Assembly: GCA_021828835.1 (NCBI GenBank)
Contig: JAJZCY010000005.1
Coordinates: 1 to 37,161, forward strand
Direction of reading: 5' to 3'
Source of the DNA: Acidobacteriota bacterium
GTDB lineage: Bacteria > Acidobacteriota > Terriglobia > Terriglobales > Acidobacteriaceae
Length of the DNA stretch: 37,161 nt
Each line of letters starts with the position of its first letter. The stretch's first letter is position 1. The notes under the pieces are model-generated. The model saw only the letters and a list, made by a program, of their open reading frames with translations, was not told the origin of the DNA and did no database searches. The position numbers were made by a program, and so were the translations under genes. Positions 1-7,870 of this stretch are shown here, piece by piece.

Positions 1-401
1 TCGGGCCTGGCGTGGGGCAGTGCTGCTACGCGGTGGGCGAGGAGGTTGTCGCCGAGTTCACCTCCCAGTTTGCCTACGCCCCAGACCTCTTTCGCGAGGT
101 CTTCGACAGCGACCCTATCAAGACAAAATACCCCATGCTGTTCCTGACGCAGCGCGCCCCGGGCCACTCGCCGATCGGACCGCAGATCCATCTGGACCTG
201 GTGGAGGCGAACCGGCGGCAGCTCCTGGATGTGGGGCTGAAGCCGGGTGCGATCAAGATCATCGGCGGCTGCACGAGCTGTCACCGGGAGCTGTTCTATT
301 CGCACCGCGCCTCGCGTGGACACGCCGGGCGGATGATGGCGGTGGTGGGCATCAGGGCCGCCGATTCCCGTGGCAGCGGCTCGGCCCGTTCCCGGAAGTG
401 A
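1..401 (+). CDS. pgeF: Peptidoglycan editing factor PgeF (YfiH/laccase-domain family), C-terminal part
   Basis: Partial gene: the reading frame is open from the first bases (codons start at base 3) and ends with TGA at 399-401. Only the C-terminal ~130 residues are present. The fragment contains the family motif GxGxCCYxVG at its start and a late cysteine/histidine cluster, GGCTSCHRELFYSHRA, followed by GRMMAVVGI. These are the conserved metal-site and C-terminal blocks of the PgeF/multicopper-like (Cu-oxidase_4) family. In other bacteria this cytoplasmic enzyme removes mis-incorporated residues at the second position of the peptidoglycan stem peptide; older annotations say laccase or polyphenol oxidase. 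The ATG at 12 in the ORF track is internal and not the real start. The tail after VVGI is short and Arg/Ser-rich, as is common for non-conserved ends. Confidence 0.85.
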   Translation, partial: GPGVGQCCYAVGEEVVAEFTSQFAYAPDLFREVFDSDPIKTKYPMLFLTQRAPGHSPIGPQIHLDLVEANRRQLLDVGLKPGAIKIIGGCTSCHRELFYSHRASRGHAGRMMAVVGIRAADSRGSGSARSRK

Positions 402-550
402 GGGCCGCCCGGTGCGGAAGAATACGATTTTTTTCACAAGTGTTTGAAAACAAACGAAAAGCCTGAAGGCAAATTCGTAAGTGTGAGAAACAAAGGGGTT
501 ATCTCTACTCCTTTCGCAAGTGTGGAAATGATTGAACTTAGGTACAGAAA
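402..550. repeat. AT-rich spacer with three phased copies of TTCryAAGTGTkxGAAA
   Basis: Between two convergent genes lies an AT-rich stretch unlike the surrounding GC-rich DNA. Three related copies occur on the plus strand: ttcacaagtgtttgaaa (from about 433), ttcgtaagtgtgagaaa (from about 474) and ttcgcaagtgtggaaa (from about 513). Their AAGTGT cores begin at 438, 479 and 518, so the spacing is 41 and 39 bp, close to four helical turns. No credible coding frame was found; the plus-strand ORF starting TTG at 444 runs into the HU terminator. The function is unknown. A protein-binding array or the body of a small RNA are both possible. Confidence 0.5.
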
Positions 551-583
551 AGAGAAAGGCCCGGCTCAGCCGGGCCTTTCTCT
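551..583 (-). terminator. Rho-independent terminator of the HU-family gene
   Basis: A perfect 15-bp inverted repeat (agagaaaggcccggc / gccgggcctttctct) with a 3-nt loop sits about 35 bp after the stop codon of the minus-strand HU gene. Read on the minus strand, the stem is followed by TTTCTGT, a modest U-rich tail. It may also stop transcripts arriving from pgeF on the other strand, although the plus-strand side is less U-rich. Confidence 0.75.
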
Positions 584-619
584 TCAGAGTAGCCTACGTG
601 CGGATAATAACCGGCAAGC

Positions 620-922
620 TCACTCGCCGGATGCGCCTTCCGCTTCCTCAGGGTTGACCAAATCGCGCAGTTCCTTGGAGGGCTTGAAGTAGGGAACCTT
701 CTTGGCGGGAACTTCGACGCGGTCGCCGGTTTTGGGATTGCGGCCGATGCGGGGATTGCGCTGGCGGATGCGGAATGAGCCGAAGCCGCGAATCTCGATC
801 TTGTCGCCCTTCTGGAGAGCTCCGATGACGGAGCCAAAGATGGTTTCCACGATCACTTCGCCGTCACGGCGGGTGAGGTCGCCCAGGGCGGTCACCTTCT
901 CCACCAGATCTGCTTTTGTCAT
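620..922 (-). CDS. HU/IHF-family DNA-binding protein
   Basis: The 100-residue protein has the usual length and pattern of the HU/IHF family: an N-terminal helix-turn-helix body (MTKADLVEKVTAL) and the DNA-binding arm GFGSFRIRQRNPRIGRNPKTG with the proline that intercalates into bent DNA, then VPAKKVPYFKPSKELRDLVN. The arm resembles IHF-beta and HU about equally, so the exact subfamily is open. It is expected to bend and compact the nucleoid as a dimer. The start ATG is preceded by ggaggaga at good spacing on the minus strand. The acidic tail (PEEAEGASGE) is a non-conserved extension. A strong terminator follows the gene, and its leader contains an unusual nested inverted repeat (954-1013). 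Confidence 0.93.
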   Translation of the reverse strand: MTKADLVEKVTALGDLTRRDGEVIVETIFGSVIGALQKGDKIEIRGFGSFRIRQRNPRIGRNPKTGDRVEVPAKKVPYFKPSKELRDLVNPEEAEGASGE

Positions 923-953
923 GGTTGGTTCTCCTCCGCAAACAGCATATTGG

Positions 954-1013
954 GATTCTGAAGGCTCAGACTCGAAAAAGCAAGTCTGCCGGAAAAATAG
1001 CCCTTCAGGAATC
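954..1013 (-). promoter_or_regulatory. Nested inverted repeats in the leader/promoter region of the HU gene
   Basis: An outer inverted repeat gattctgaagg (954-964) / ccttcaggaatc (1002-1013, one extra base) encloses an inner repeat cagact (967-972) / agtctg (983-988). The element lies 32-91 bp upstream of the HU start codon, between the divergent HU and glycosyltransferase genes. It could be an RNA hairpin in the leader or a DNA operator; autoregulation by HU/IHF proteins is known elsewhere, but nothing here proves it. Confidence 0.4.
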
Positions 1014-1134
1014 AGCGAGTTGGCGGAGGTTGCAGGCCGGATGATTGGATGCCCGGGCAGGGCGCGCGGTGGGTTATGATGGGCAAAAGCCCCGCGAAAA
1101 TCCGGCAGGTTCGGGCTCGCGGAGACTTGCGTGC

Positions 1135-1896
1135 ATGCCTTATCCGAACTACAGCATCGTGATTCCGGCCTACAACGAGAGCGGCCGCATTCCAGCCACG
1201 CTGGAAGCGGTGGTGCGCTGCATCCGGCAGAAGAACTGGTTTGCCGAGGTGATCGTTGTGAATGACGGATCGCGGGACCGCACCGCGCAGGTGGTGAAGG
1301 AGTTTGCCGCGTGGGCGCCGGAGGTTCGGATGGTGGAGAATCCCGGCAACCGCGGCAAAGGCTACAGCGTGCGCAACGGGTTGCTGCACGCGCTGGGCGA
1401 GGTGGTCATGTTCACCGATGCCGATCTGTCGGCGCCCATCGAAGAGGCGCAGGGGCTGTTCGACGCGATCGCCGAGGGAGCGGACATCGCCATCGGTTCG
1501 CGCTGGCTGGAGAGGAACCGGCAGACCATCCGGCAGCCGCTCTATCGGCAGGTGTTCGGACGCATGTTCAACGGCATGACGCGGGCGGTGATGGGACTGC
1601 CGTTTGCGGATACGCAATGCGGTTTCAAGGCGTTTACGCGGGCGGCGGCGCAGACGGTGTTCCAGTTGCAGACCATCGACCGCTGGGGGTTCGACCCGGA
1701 GATTTTGTTCATTGCGCTCAAGCGGGGCTACACGATCCGCGAGGTGCCGGTGAGCTGGGCGCACGATGAGCGTACCCGCATCAGCTATCTGAAGGACGGC
1801 ATGCGCATGCTGGAGGATCTGGCCCAGGTGCGCTGGAACGCACTGCTGGGGCGGTACGATCGCAAGATCGAGCACATCCACCGCGCGGCGGTTTAG
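1135..1896 (+). CDS. Family 2 glycosyltransferase, dolichyl/polyprenyl-phosphate sugar transferase type
   Basis: A 253-residue GT-A glycosyltransferase. It begins YSIVIPAYNESGRI, followed by VNDGSRDRT at residues 42-50 (nucleotide binding), FTDADLSAP near 93-101 (the DxD-like metal site) and GSRWLERN, then the late block FADTQCGFKAF and DRWGFDPEILFIALKRGY typical of the dolichyl-phosphate glucosyl/mannosyl-transferase group (DPM1/ALG5-like). It has no membrane helices, so it is probably a soluble or peripheral enzyme charging a polyprenyl phosphate with a hexose from a nucleotide sugar. The ORF track starts at 1045, but the family starts near the ATG at 1135, which has ggag about 9 nt upstream; I chose that start. 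It is transcribed divergently from the HU gene and ends 118 bp before the phosphatase pair. Confidence 0.85.
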   Translation: MPYPNYSIVIPAYNESGRIPATLEAVVRCIRQKNWFAEVIVVNDGSRDRTAQVVKEFAAWAPEVRMVENPGNRGKGYSVRNGLLHALGEVVMFTDADLSAPIEEAQGLFDAIAEGADIAIGSRWLERNRQTIRQPLYRQVFGRMFNGMTRAVMGLPFADTQCGFKAFTRAAAQTVFQLQTIDRWGFDPEILFIALKRGYTIREVPVSWAHDERTRISYLKDGMRMLEDLAQVRWNALLGRYDRKIEHIHRAAV

Positions 1897-2014
1897 AGCG
1901 GCTGAGGCGGGCAAATTCCCAGAACGAAACAAGCGGGCGGCGGGCTGCATTTTCGGCCTCCGCCGCGGGCGTGTGGTGGTAGGGTGGGGGCATTGGCCAG
2001 AGGTCCTGCAAGCT

Positions 2015-4024
2015 ATGTCCCGCGGCCTGCTTCGCTCTGTCTTTCGGTGGATTGCTGCCGGGCTGCTGGCGTGCGTCATGGAAGGCGCCGCCGCGCAGAG
2101 CTTTGACGCGACCATGTTGCGTCAGCCCACCGACTTAGGGATGAATTGGCTGCTGCGGGCCGGCGACGATCCTGCCTATGCAGCGCCAGGCCTGGATGAC
2201 TCGGCGTGGATGGTGGTCGATCCCTCCCGTTCCCTGAAGACCTATTTTCCCAACTCGCGCCCGGAGGTGGTCTGGTACCGGCTGCATGTGAAGGTTGCGC
2301 CCAGCGAGACGGGTCTGGGGCTGGCGGAGTTCAACCTGGGCAGCGCCTTTGAGGTTTACGTCAACGGGGAGCGGCTGATCGCGGCCGGCCAGGTTGCGCC
2401 TTATCGCCCCTCCACGTTCAATGCCCGTCTGCTGGGGCGGATTCCCGATGCGGCTGTTTCCAGCGGATCGCTGCTGATCGCGGTGCGGATGCACATCTCG
2501 CCGAACGACTGGGTGAACGCCTTTCCCGGCTATTACCCGTACAACCTGGCGATCGGGCAGGAGGCAGCGCTGCGCAATACGATCTGGCTGACCCTGATCG
2601 GCGAGTACGCCCTGACGTGGTTTGTCCGGCTCATCGGGCTGGGGCTGGCAATCATCTCGCTGGCCTTGTTCATGGCCCAGCGGGCTCATCGGGAATATCT
2701 CTGGATCTTTCTGGTGTTTGTGATTTCGGCGCTGCAAACGCCTTTGCAAATCTACCTGATGCGGCACACCCTGCCGGCGGGGTGGGTCTATGTGCAGGGG
2801 GGATTCGAGATTGCAACCTTGAGCTTTCAGGTGCTGGCGTTTCTGGCCTTTCTGCGCATGGCAGTGGCGCGCTGGATCAAGGTGTGGCTGCTGATCGCAG
2901 CGGCTGGAATCCTGCACTCGTCGCTGCAGACGGCGCAGGGAGCCGGGTCGGCCACCAGCCTGCTGGTGAGCGGTCTTCCGGAGATGAGCCTGATCGCGGG
3001 CGCGATTCCGGTGCTGCTGCTTTTGCACTGGCGTCGCGGCAATCGCGAGGCGGGCATCCTGCTGGTGCCGGCGGTGGTGTACAGCCTGACGATTTACCTG
3101 CGGTTGGGAGTGTTCCTGGTGAGCACGGTGCCGGCTGCGGCGCCGGCGGCGATGCGCTTTCAGAGTGCGGTGCTGACGCGGATGATGGGTCCGCTTGTCG
3201 TGGACGCGGGCAGCCTGGTGGGCTGCCTGTTTGTGCTTTCGCTGACTTTGATTATTGTGCTGCGGTCCACGCGCATCGCCCACCAGCAGGCGCGGATGGA
3301 GGCGGAGTTGGCGGCGGCGCGGGAGGTGCAGCACATTCTGCTGCCGGAGCGGGTGGAGTCGGTGCCGGGGTTTGTGATTGAAAGCGCGTACGAACCGGCG
3401 CGGGAGATCGGCGGAGACTTCTACCAAATCCTGCCCAACGGCAACGGCTCGCTGCTGTTGGTGATTGGCGATGTGGAGGGCAAAGGCCTGCCGGCGGCGA
3501 TGCTGGTCAGCGTACTGGTGGGAGCCATTCGCGGCGTGGCGGAGTACACCTCGGATCCGGCGGAACTGCTGGCGAACCTGAACCAGCGGCTGGTGGGCCG
3601 GGCGGGCGGCAACCTGGCCACCGCGCTGGCCGCACGCATCGCGGCGAATGGGACGGTGGAGGTGGCGAACGCAGGCCACCTGGCACCCTATCTGGATGGG
3701 CATGAAGTGGAGATCGCCGGAGCGCTGCCGCTGGGAGCCAGGGCGGGCACGCAGTACGAGATCGCGCGATTCGAGCTGGCGCGAGGCAGCCGGATGACCT
3801 TCTTCAGCGATGGAGTGGTGGAGGCGCGTAACGCCCATGGCGAGCTGTTCGGGTTTGAGCGCTGCTGCCGTCTCTCCGCCGAGCCGGTGGCTCGCATCGT
3901 GGAGACGGCCAAGGGCTTCGGGCAGCATGACGACATCACCGCCATTGCCATCACGCGGCGCGCGGACGACGAGGCGCAGGCGTGGGAGAGCGCGGCGCCG
4001 GCTCTGCACGCGCTGCCGACTTGA
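2015..4024 (+). CDS. Membrane-anchored SpoIIE/PP2C-type serine/threonine phosphatase with extracytoplasmic sensor (copy 1)
   Basis: The 669-residue protein starts with a signal peptide (cleavage near GAAAQS). Next comes an extracytoplasmic domain of about 190 residues that looks like a galactose-binding/jelly-roll fold (VWYRLHVKV, SAFEVYVNGERL), and then about seven hydrophobic helices, an arrangement resembling 7TMR-DISM receptors. A short coiled linker (AELAAAREVQHILLPE) leads to a SpoIIE phosphatase domain. All metal-binding aspartate motifs are present: GGDFYQ, IGDVEGKGLPAAM, SDGVVEA and HDDITAIAI, so catalysis is expected. It probably dephosphorylates a serine/threonine phosphoprotein such as an anti-anti-sigma factor in response to an external ligand, but no partner-switching genes are nearby. 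I chose the ATG at 2015 over 1973 because the signal peptide begins there. It is followed 138 bp later by its paralogue. Confidence 0.85.
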   Translation: MSRGLLRSVFRWIAAGLLACVMEGAAAQSFDATMLRQPTDLGMNWLLRAGDDPAYAAPGLDDSAWMVVDPSRSLKTYFPNSRPEVVWYRLHVKVAPSETGLGLAEFNLGSAFEVYVNGERLIAAGQVAPYRPSTFNARLLGRIPDAAVSSGSLLIAVRMHISPNDWVNAFPGYYPYNLAIGQEAALRNTIWLTLIGEYALTWFVRLIGLGLAIISLALFMAQRAHREYLWIFLVFVISALQTPLQIYLMRHTLPAGWVYVQGGFEIATLSFQVLAFLAFLRMAVARWIKVWLLIAAAGILHSSLQTAQGAGSATSLLVSGLPEMSLIAGAIPVLLLLHWRRGNREAGILLVPAVVYSLTIYLRLGVFLVSTVPAAAPAAMRFQSAVLTRMMGPLVVDAGSLVGCLFVLSLTLIIVLRSTRIAHQQARMEAELAAAREVQHILLPERVESVPGFVIESAYEPAREIGGDFYQILPNGNGSLLLVIGDVEGKGLPAAMLVSVLVGAIRGVAEYTSDPAELLANLNQRLVGRAGGNLATALAARIAANGTVEVANAGHLAPYLDGHEVEIAGALPLGARAGTQYEIARFELARGSRMTFFSDGVVEARNAHGELFGFERCCRLSAEPVARIVETAKGFGQHDDITAIAITRRADDEAQAWESAAPALHALPT

Positions 4025-4162
4025 GGCGGAGCGGTCCTCCGCTGCATTCCGCTGGGGTTCAATGTCCAAACGCCGCGGGGTGGATCGGCAGCCGCCTGAA
4101 AAAGGGATCGCCATCGCGGGGCCGGCGTGCTAGCGTGGAGGGGCCTGTTTGGGGGTCAAAAG

Positions 4163-6193
4163 ATGCAATCTGGCACCGGAAGGCGCCCGCGCCGGCGGAC
4201 GCTGTTTGTCCTTGTGGCTGTCCTGGCCGGCGTTGGCTGCGCTTTCGTGGGCAGCGCGCAAGGGCAGAGCTTCGATGCCACCCAGATAAGCGCGCCGGCT
4301 GTTCTGGGCGCGAAGTGGCTGGTACAGGCGGGCGACGATCCGGCGTTTGCGCAACCCGGATACGACGATTCGCACTGGCTGCTGGTGGATCCTTATCAAT
4401 CGCTGAAGACCTATTTCCCGGGCGCGCCTCCGCGGGTTGTCTGGTACCGGCTCCACGTCAAGGTCTCGCCTGACAGCACCGGGCTGGCTCTGGAGGAATG
4501 GAGCCTGAGCAGCGCGTTTGAGATTTATGTGAACGGCGAAAAGCTCATCGCGTCGGGCAGCGTGGCACCCTATCGGGCTTCGACGTTCAGCGCGCACCTG
4601 CTGGCGAGGATTCCCGATGCGGTCATCCGGACCGGTGCGCTCACCGTCGCGATGCGGGTTTCTATCTCTTCGAACGATTGGGTGAGCCCGTTTCCCGGCT
4701 ATTATCCGGGCAACCTGATGATCGGGCCGGCGCAGCCCTTGCACGACAGCATGTGGCTGAGCGTGATCGGCCAGAATGCGGTGGAATGGTTTTCCGAATT
4801 GAGCGGGCTGGGGCTGGCGGCGATCGCGCTGGCGTTGTACCTGGTGCAGCGGGAGTACCGCGAGTACCTGTGGATTGTGCTGGGATTTGCCTGCCAGGCG
4901 GCGACCGCTCCGCAGGCGATTTATCAGTTGTTTCACAACCTGCCGGTGGGGTGGCTGTATCTGCGCGGGTGTCTTCTCAGCGGGGCGCTGATTTTTCAGG
5001 TGCTGATGTATCTTGCCTTCCTGCAGCTTCCGGTGAGGCGATGGCTGCAGATTTTCATGGCTCTGGCGGCGGCGGGGATTCTCTGGAATGAGGTGCAGAC
5101 GGCCACCGGCACGGGGTCTCCGCTGAGCGTGCTGGCGAGCGCCACGCCGGAGATGGCGCTGATGGCCAGCGTGATTCCCGCTCTGCTCATTGTGCATTGG
5201 CGGCGTGGCAATCGCGAAGCGGGCATCTTGCTGGTGCCGGCGCTGGCGGGCAGTCTGTTCCTCTATGCCGATCTGGCAACGTTCCTGATCTCGCTGGTAC
5301 CCGGGCTGGCAGCGGCTTCGGTGCGGATCGGCGACACGCTGTTCAATCTGGAGATGGGGCCGTTCAGGGTGAACCTGCAGTACCTGAGCGGGTGCCTGTC
5401 CGTGCTTGCGCTGGGCATCATCCTGGTGCGGCGGTCGACGCGGATTGCGCAGCAGCAGGCGCAGATCGACGCGGAGCTGGCGGCGGCGAGGGAGGTGCAG
5501 CAGATTCTGCTTCCCGAACGGACGGAGACGATGCCGGGGTTCGCGATTGAAAGTGCCTACGAGCCGGTGCGCGAGATCGGCGGGGATTTTTACCAGTTGA
5601 TGCCGCAGCCGGATGGTTCGCTGTTGCTGGTGATCGGCGATGTGGAGGGCAAGGGCCTGCCAGCGGCGATGCTGGTCAGCGTGCTGGTGGGCGCGATTCG
5701 CGGCGTGGCGGAGTACACGTCCGATCCGGCGGAGCTGCTGGCGAACCTCAACCAGCGGCTGGTGGGCCGCGAGGGCGGCAGCCTGGCCACCGCGGTGGCC
5801 GCCCGCATCTCCCCCGATGGAGCCGTTGTGCTCGCCAATGCCGGGCATCTGGCGCCGTATCTCGACGGGCGCGAACTGGCGGTGGCGGGGGCGCTGCCGC
5901 TGGGAGCGAAGGCGGGCACGCAGTACGCGACGGAGCACTTTCATCTGGCCCGTGGCAGCCGCCTTTTATTTGTGAGCGATGGGGTGGTGGAGGCGCGCAA
6001 TGGACAGGGCGAGTTGCTTGGCTTCGAGCGCAGCCGCAGCCTCTCTGCGCAGCCGGTGGTGCGGATCGTGGAAGCGGCCAAGAGCTTCGGGCAGAACGAC
6101 GACATCACTGCGATTGCGATTACGCGGTGCGGCGCGGCGGAGGCATCCGCATGGGAGTCCGCTACGCCGGTGCTGGATCCGCTGCTGTCGTAG
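4163..6193 (+). CDS. Membrane-anchored SpoIIE/PP2C-type phosphatase with extracytoplasmic sensor (copy 2, tandem paralogue)
   Basis: The 676-residue protein has the same domain order as the preceding gene: signal peptide (ends near GSAQGQS), jelly-roll-like outer domain, about seven membrane helices, coiled linker and SpoIIE phosphatase. The catalytic motifs are intact (GGDFYQ, IGDVEGKGLPAAM, SDGVVEA, NDDITAIAI). The phosphatase halves of the two proteins are nearly identical over long runs, with strong DNA-level similarity, while the outer domains and several helices have diverged clearly. This suggests shared downstream targets but different ligands, possibly with gene conversion in the catalytic half. 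The ATG at 4163 is preceded by ggggg at 7 nt and starts a basic-then-hydrophobic signal, so I prefer it to 4127. The pair is probably co-transcribed or separately regulated from the 138-bp gap, which holds only a weak 6-bp hairpin. Confidence 0.85.
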   Translation: MQSGTGRRPRRRTLFVLVAVLAGVGCAFVGSAQGQSFDATQISAPAVLGAKWLVQAGDDPAFAQPGYDDSHWLLVDPYQSLKTYFPGAPPRVVWYRLHVKVSPDSTGLALEEWSLSSAFEIYVNGEKLIASGSVAPYRASTFSAHLLARIPDAVIRTGALTVAMRVSISSNDWVSPFPGYYPGNLMIGPAQPLHDSMWLSVIGQNAVEWFSELSGLGLAAIALALYLVQREYREYLWIVLGFACQAATAPQAIYQLFHNLPVGWLYLRGCLLSGALIFQVLMYLAFLQLPVRRWLQIFMALAAAGILWNEVQTATGTGSPLSVLASATPEMALMASVIPALLIVHWRRGNREAGILLVPALAGSLFLYADLATFLISLVPGLAAASVRIGDTLFNLEMGPFRVNLQYLSGCLSVLALGIILVRRSTRIAQQQAQIDAELAAAREVQQILLPERTETMPGFAIESAYEPVREIGGDFYQLMPQPDGSLLLVIGDVEGKGLPAAMLVSVLVGAIRGVAEYTSDPAELLANLNQRLVGREGGSLATAVAARISPDGAVVLANAGHLAPYLDGRELAVAGALPLGAKAGTQYATEHFHLARGSRLLFVSDGVVEARNGQGELLGFERSRSLSAQPVVRIVEAAKSFGQNDDITAIAITRCGAAEASAWESATPVLDPLLS

Positions 6194-6265
6194 GCAAGGT
6201 GGCTTTGTCTGGGAATCCCAGATCTCTCCATCGGGTTCCATCGGCTTCGCGGACTGGCTCCGGCC

Positions 6266-6271
6266 TACACT
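6266..6271 (+). promoter_or_regulatory. -10-like hexamer TACACT six nt before the thpR start
   Basis: TACACT ends 6 nt before the ATG at 6278, and there is no purine-rich ribosome-binding site in between. If it is a real -10 box, transcription would begin at or next to the start codon, giving a leaderless mRNA. No good -35 box is visible, so this is weak evidence by itself. Confidence 0.3.
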
Positions 6272-6277
6272 GACTGC

Positions 6278-6820
6278 ATGCGGCTGTTTGTGGGAATCGC
6301 ACTGGAAGAGAAGATGGCGGCGCAACTGGAGCGTGCCTGCGCGCGGCTGCGGGCGCATGGCGACGGGCTGCGCTGGTCGGCGCCGGAGTCGTGGCACATC
6401 ACGCTGCAATTTCTGGGCGAGGCGAACGAGGAGCAGTTTGGGTGTCTGCTGGCACGGCTGGCGGAGGTGCGCGCGGCGGTGGTCCCGGTGCGCCTGGGTG
6501 AACTGGGCATCTTCGAGCGGCCGGGCGTGCTGCTGGTGAAGGTGGAGGCGACGGCTGAGCTTGTGGAGCTTCAGCGGAGGGTGGTGGAGGCGACCGGCAA
6601 GTGTGGGTTTCTGCCGGAGGATCGGCCTTATCAGCCGCACATCACGCTGGCGCGGGCCAAGGGTGAGGGCGGGCGGCGGCATCTGAAGGCGCTGAAGGCG
6701 CGGGCGGCCGAGCAGCCGGAGTTCGCGGCGTTCACCGCGAACGAATTCCTGCTCTACCAGAGCCACCTCGGACCGGGAGGATCGCGGTACGAGGTGCGGG
6801 GAAGGATGGGGATGAAGTAG
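6278..6820 (+). CDS. thpR: RNA 2',3'-cyclic phosphodiesterase (2H/LigT family)
   Basis: The 180-residue protein matches the 2H phosphoesterase family in length and layout. The two catalytic HxTx motifs are seen as HITLQFLG (near residue 40) and HITLARAKG (near residue 123), with the N-terminal MRLFVGIAL strand. The enzyme hydrolyses 2',3'-cyclic phosphate ends of RNA and can ligate tRNA halves in vitro in some bacteria; it is cytoplasmic. The start ATG lies 84 bp after the second phosphatase gene and has no clear ribosome-binding site but a -10-like hexamer 6 nt upstream. The gene converges with dapD; the 60-bp gap contains a copy of the dispersed GCAGCGAGTCAGC repeat. Confidence 0.92.
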   Translation: MRLFVGIALEEKMAAQLERACARLRAHGDGLRWSAPESWHITLQFLGEANEEQFGCLLARLAEVRAAVVPVRLGELGIFERPGVLLVKVEATAELVELQRRVVEATGKCGFLPEDRPYQPHITLARAKGEGGRRHLKALKARAAEQPEFAAFTANEFLLYQSHLGPGGSRYEVRGRMGMK

Positions 6821-6846
6821 CGAGCCGGCTCCGGCATGGCTCGCAA

Positions 6847-6871
6847 GCTCGCTGACCTGCTGACTCGCTGG
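6847..6871 (-). repeat. Dispersed intergenic repeat, copy a
   Basis: On the minus strand this reads ccagcgagtcagcaggtcagcgagc. It lies between the convergent ends of thpR and dapD, and matches the GCAGCGAGTCAGC(A/G)(A/G)GTCAGC consensus shared with four other gene ends in the window. Confidence 0.5.
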
Positions 6872-6880
6872 CACTCGCGC

Positions 6881-7738
6881 TCAGCGCAGCAGATCTTCCA
6901 GGGTGGTGCTGAGGTCGGTCTTCTCGTCGCGATACTTGACGATGACGGGAGCATAGAGGCTGAGGCCCCAGGCTTCACTCGCCGGATGGCCCTTGCCCTT
7001 GTTCACGGAGCGGGAGCCGGGAACCACGACGGCAGCTTCAGGAATGATGAGCGGCTGCTCGGGGGTGGCGCGCAGCACTTCGCCACGGACCAGGTCGTAG
7101 ACCGGCGTGCCGCGGGTGAGGATGGTTCCGGCGGCGAGGACCGCATTCCTGCGGACGATGGTTCCTTCATAGACGCCGCAGTTGCCGCCCACCAGGACGT
7201 CGTCTTCAATGACCACGGGGCTGGCGTTGACCGGCTCGAGGACTCCGCCGATCTGGGCCGCGGCGCTCAGGTGCACGTGCTTGCCGATCTGGGCGCAGGA
7301 GCCGACCAGGGCATGGGAATCGACCATGGTGCCTTCATCGACGTAGGCACCCACGTTCACGTACATGGGCGGCATGCAGACCACGCTGCGGGCCAGGTAG
7401 GCGCCGGCACGGACCGAGGAGCCGCCGGGGACGATGCGCACCGCGTCCGCGGCAGTGAAGTGGCGGGCGGGATAGGTGTGCTTGTCCACAAATGAGAGGC
7501 CGCCGGCGGGCAGTTCCTGGAGAGCGCCGAGGCGGAAGCCCAGCAGGATGCCGCGCTTGACCCAGGCGTTTACCCGCCAGCCGGTGGGTGCGGAGGCATC
7601 GGGCTCCGCGGCGCGCAGCGCACCGCTTTCGAGTTCGGTGCGGAGGCGGAGGAAGGCATCCATGGCGGCCTGGTCGCCGACCGCGGCCGGGCCCGCGGCA
7701 AAGTGCCGCTCGATCTGTTCGTGAAGTTGTTCGCTCAT
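6881..7738 (-). CDS. dapD: 2,3,4,5-tetrahydropyridine-2,6-dicarboxylate N-succinyltransferase
   Basis: The 285-residue protein matches DapD, the left-handed beta-helix acyltransferase that moves succinyl from succinyl-CoA onto tetrahydrodipicolinate in the lysine/meso-diaminopimelate pathway. Visible family features are [16 protein letters not shown] near the N-terminal domain, the hexapeptide-repeat helix ([29 protein letters not shown] and neighbours), [15 protein letters not shown], and the C-terminal block [14 protein letters not shown]. The ORF track extends upstream to 7858, but the family begins at [13 protein letters not shown]; aaggga lies directly before this ATG, unusually close. 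The product supplies both lysine and the cross-linking residue of peptidoglycan. It is transcribed alone on the minus strand, 132 bp downstream of a small hypothetical gene that has its own terminator. Confidence 0.95.
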   Translation of the reverse strand: MSEQLHEQIERHFAAGPAAVGDQAAMDAFLRLRTELESGALRAAEPDASAPTGWRVNAWVKRGILLGFRLGALQELPAGGLSFVDKHTYPARHFTAADAVRIVPGGSSVRAGAYLARSVVCMPPMYVNVGAYVDEGTMVDSHALVGSCAQIGKHVHLSAAAQIGGVLEPVNASPVVIEDDVLVGGNCGVYEGTIVRRNAVLAAGTILTRGTPVYDLVRGEVLRATPEQPLIIPEAAVVVPGSRSVNKGKGHPASEAWGLSLYAPVIVKYRDEKTDLSTTLEDLLR

Positions 7739-7800
7739 TCCCTTCGAGTTTATCAACCTGGAAGGAGGCCAAAGCAGGGAGGAGGGGAAGTTGCGTGGCA

Positions 7801-7838
7801 AAGAAAAACGCGGTGCGAGCCATGGCTCTGCACCGCGT
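7801..7838 (-). terminator. Rho-independent terminator of the small minus-strand gene
   Basis: The inverted repeat acgcggtgc / gcaccgcgt encloses gagccatggctc, giving a stem of about 14 pairs with one bulge. On the minus strand it is followed by TTTTTCTTTG. It lies 33 bp after the stop of the 118-residue hypothetical gene and separates it from dapD. Confidence 0.75.
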
Positions 7839-7870
7839 TCACGTTGGGGGAGGGCCAACGGAAAACTTAA

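Noticed and set aside
444-692. Plus-strand 82-residue ORF starting TTG between pgeF and the HU gene
   Set aside because: It runs through the HU terminator and into the HU gene on the other strand, has no ribosome-binding site, and its first part is the phased repeat array.
2135-4114. Long minus-strand ORF (659 aa) opposite the first phosphatase gene, and the similar 604-aa ORF at 4130-5944
   Set aside because: Both are Arg/Gln/His-rich shadow frames of GC-rich coding DNA; the plus-strand frames have clear domains. Their likeness to each other only mirrors the paralogy of the real genes.
6208-6222. Short hairpin tctggga/tcccaga after the second phosphatase gene
   Set aside because: Only 7 bp with no U-tail; too weak to call as a terminator.
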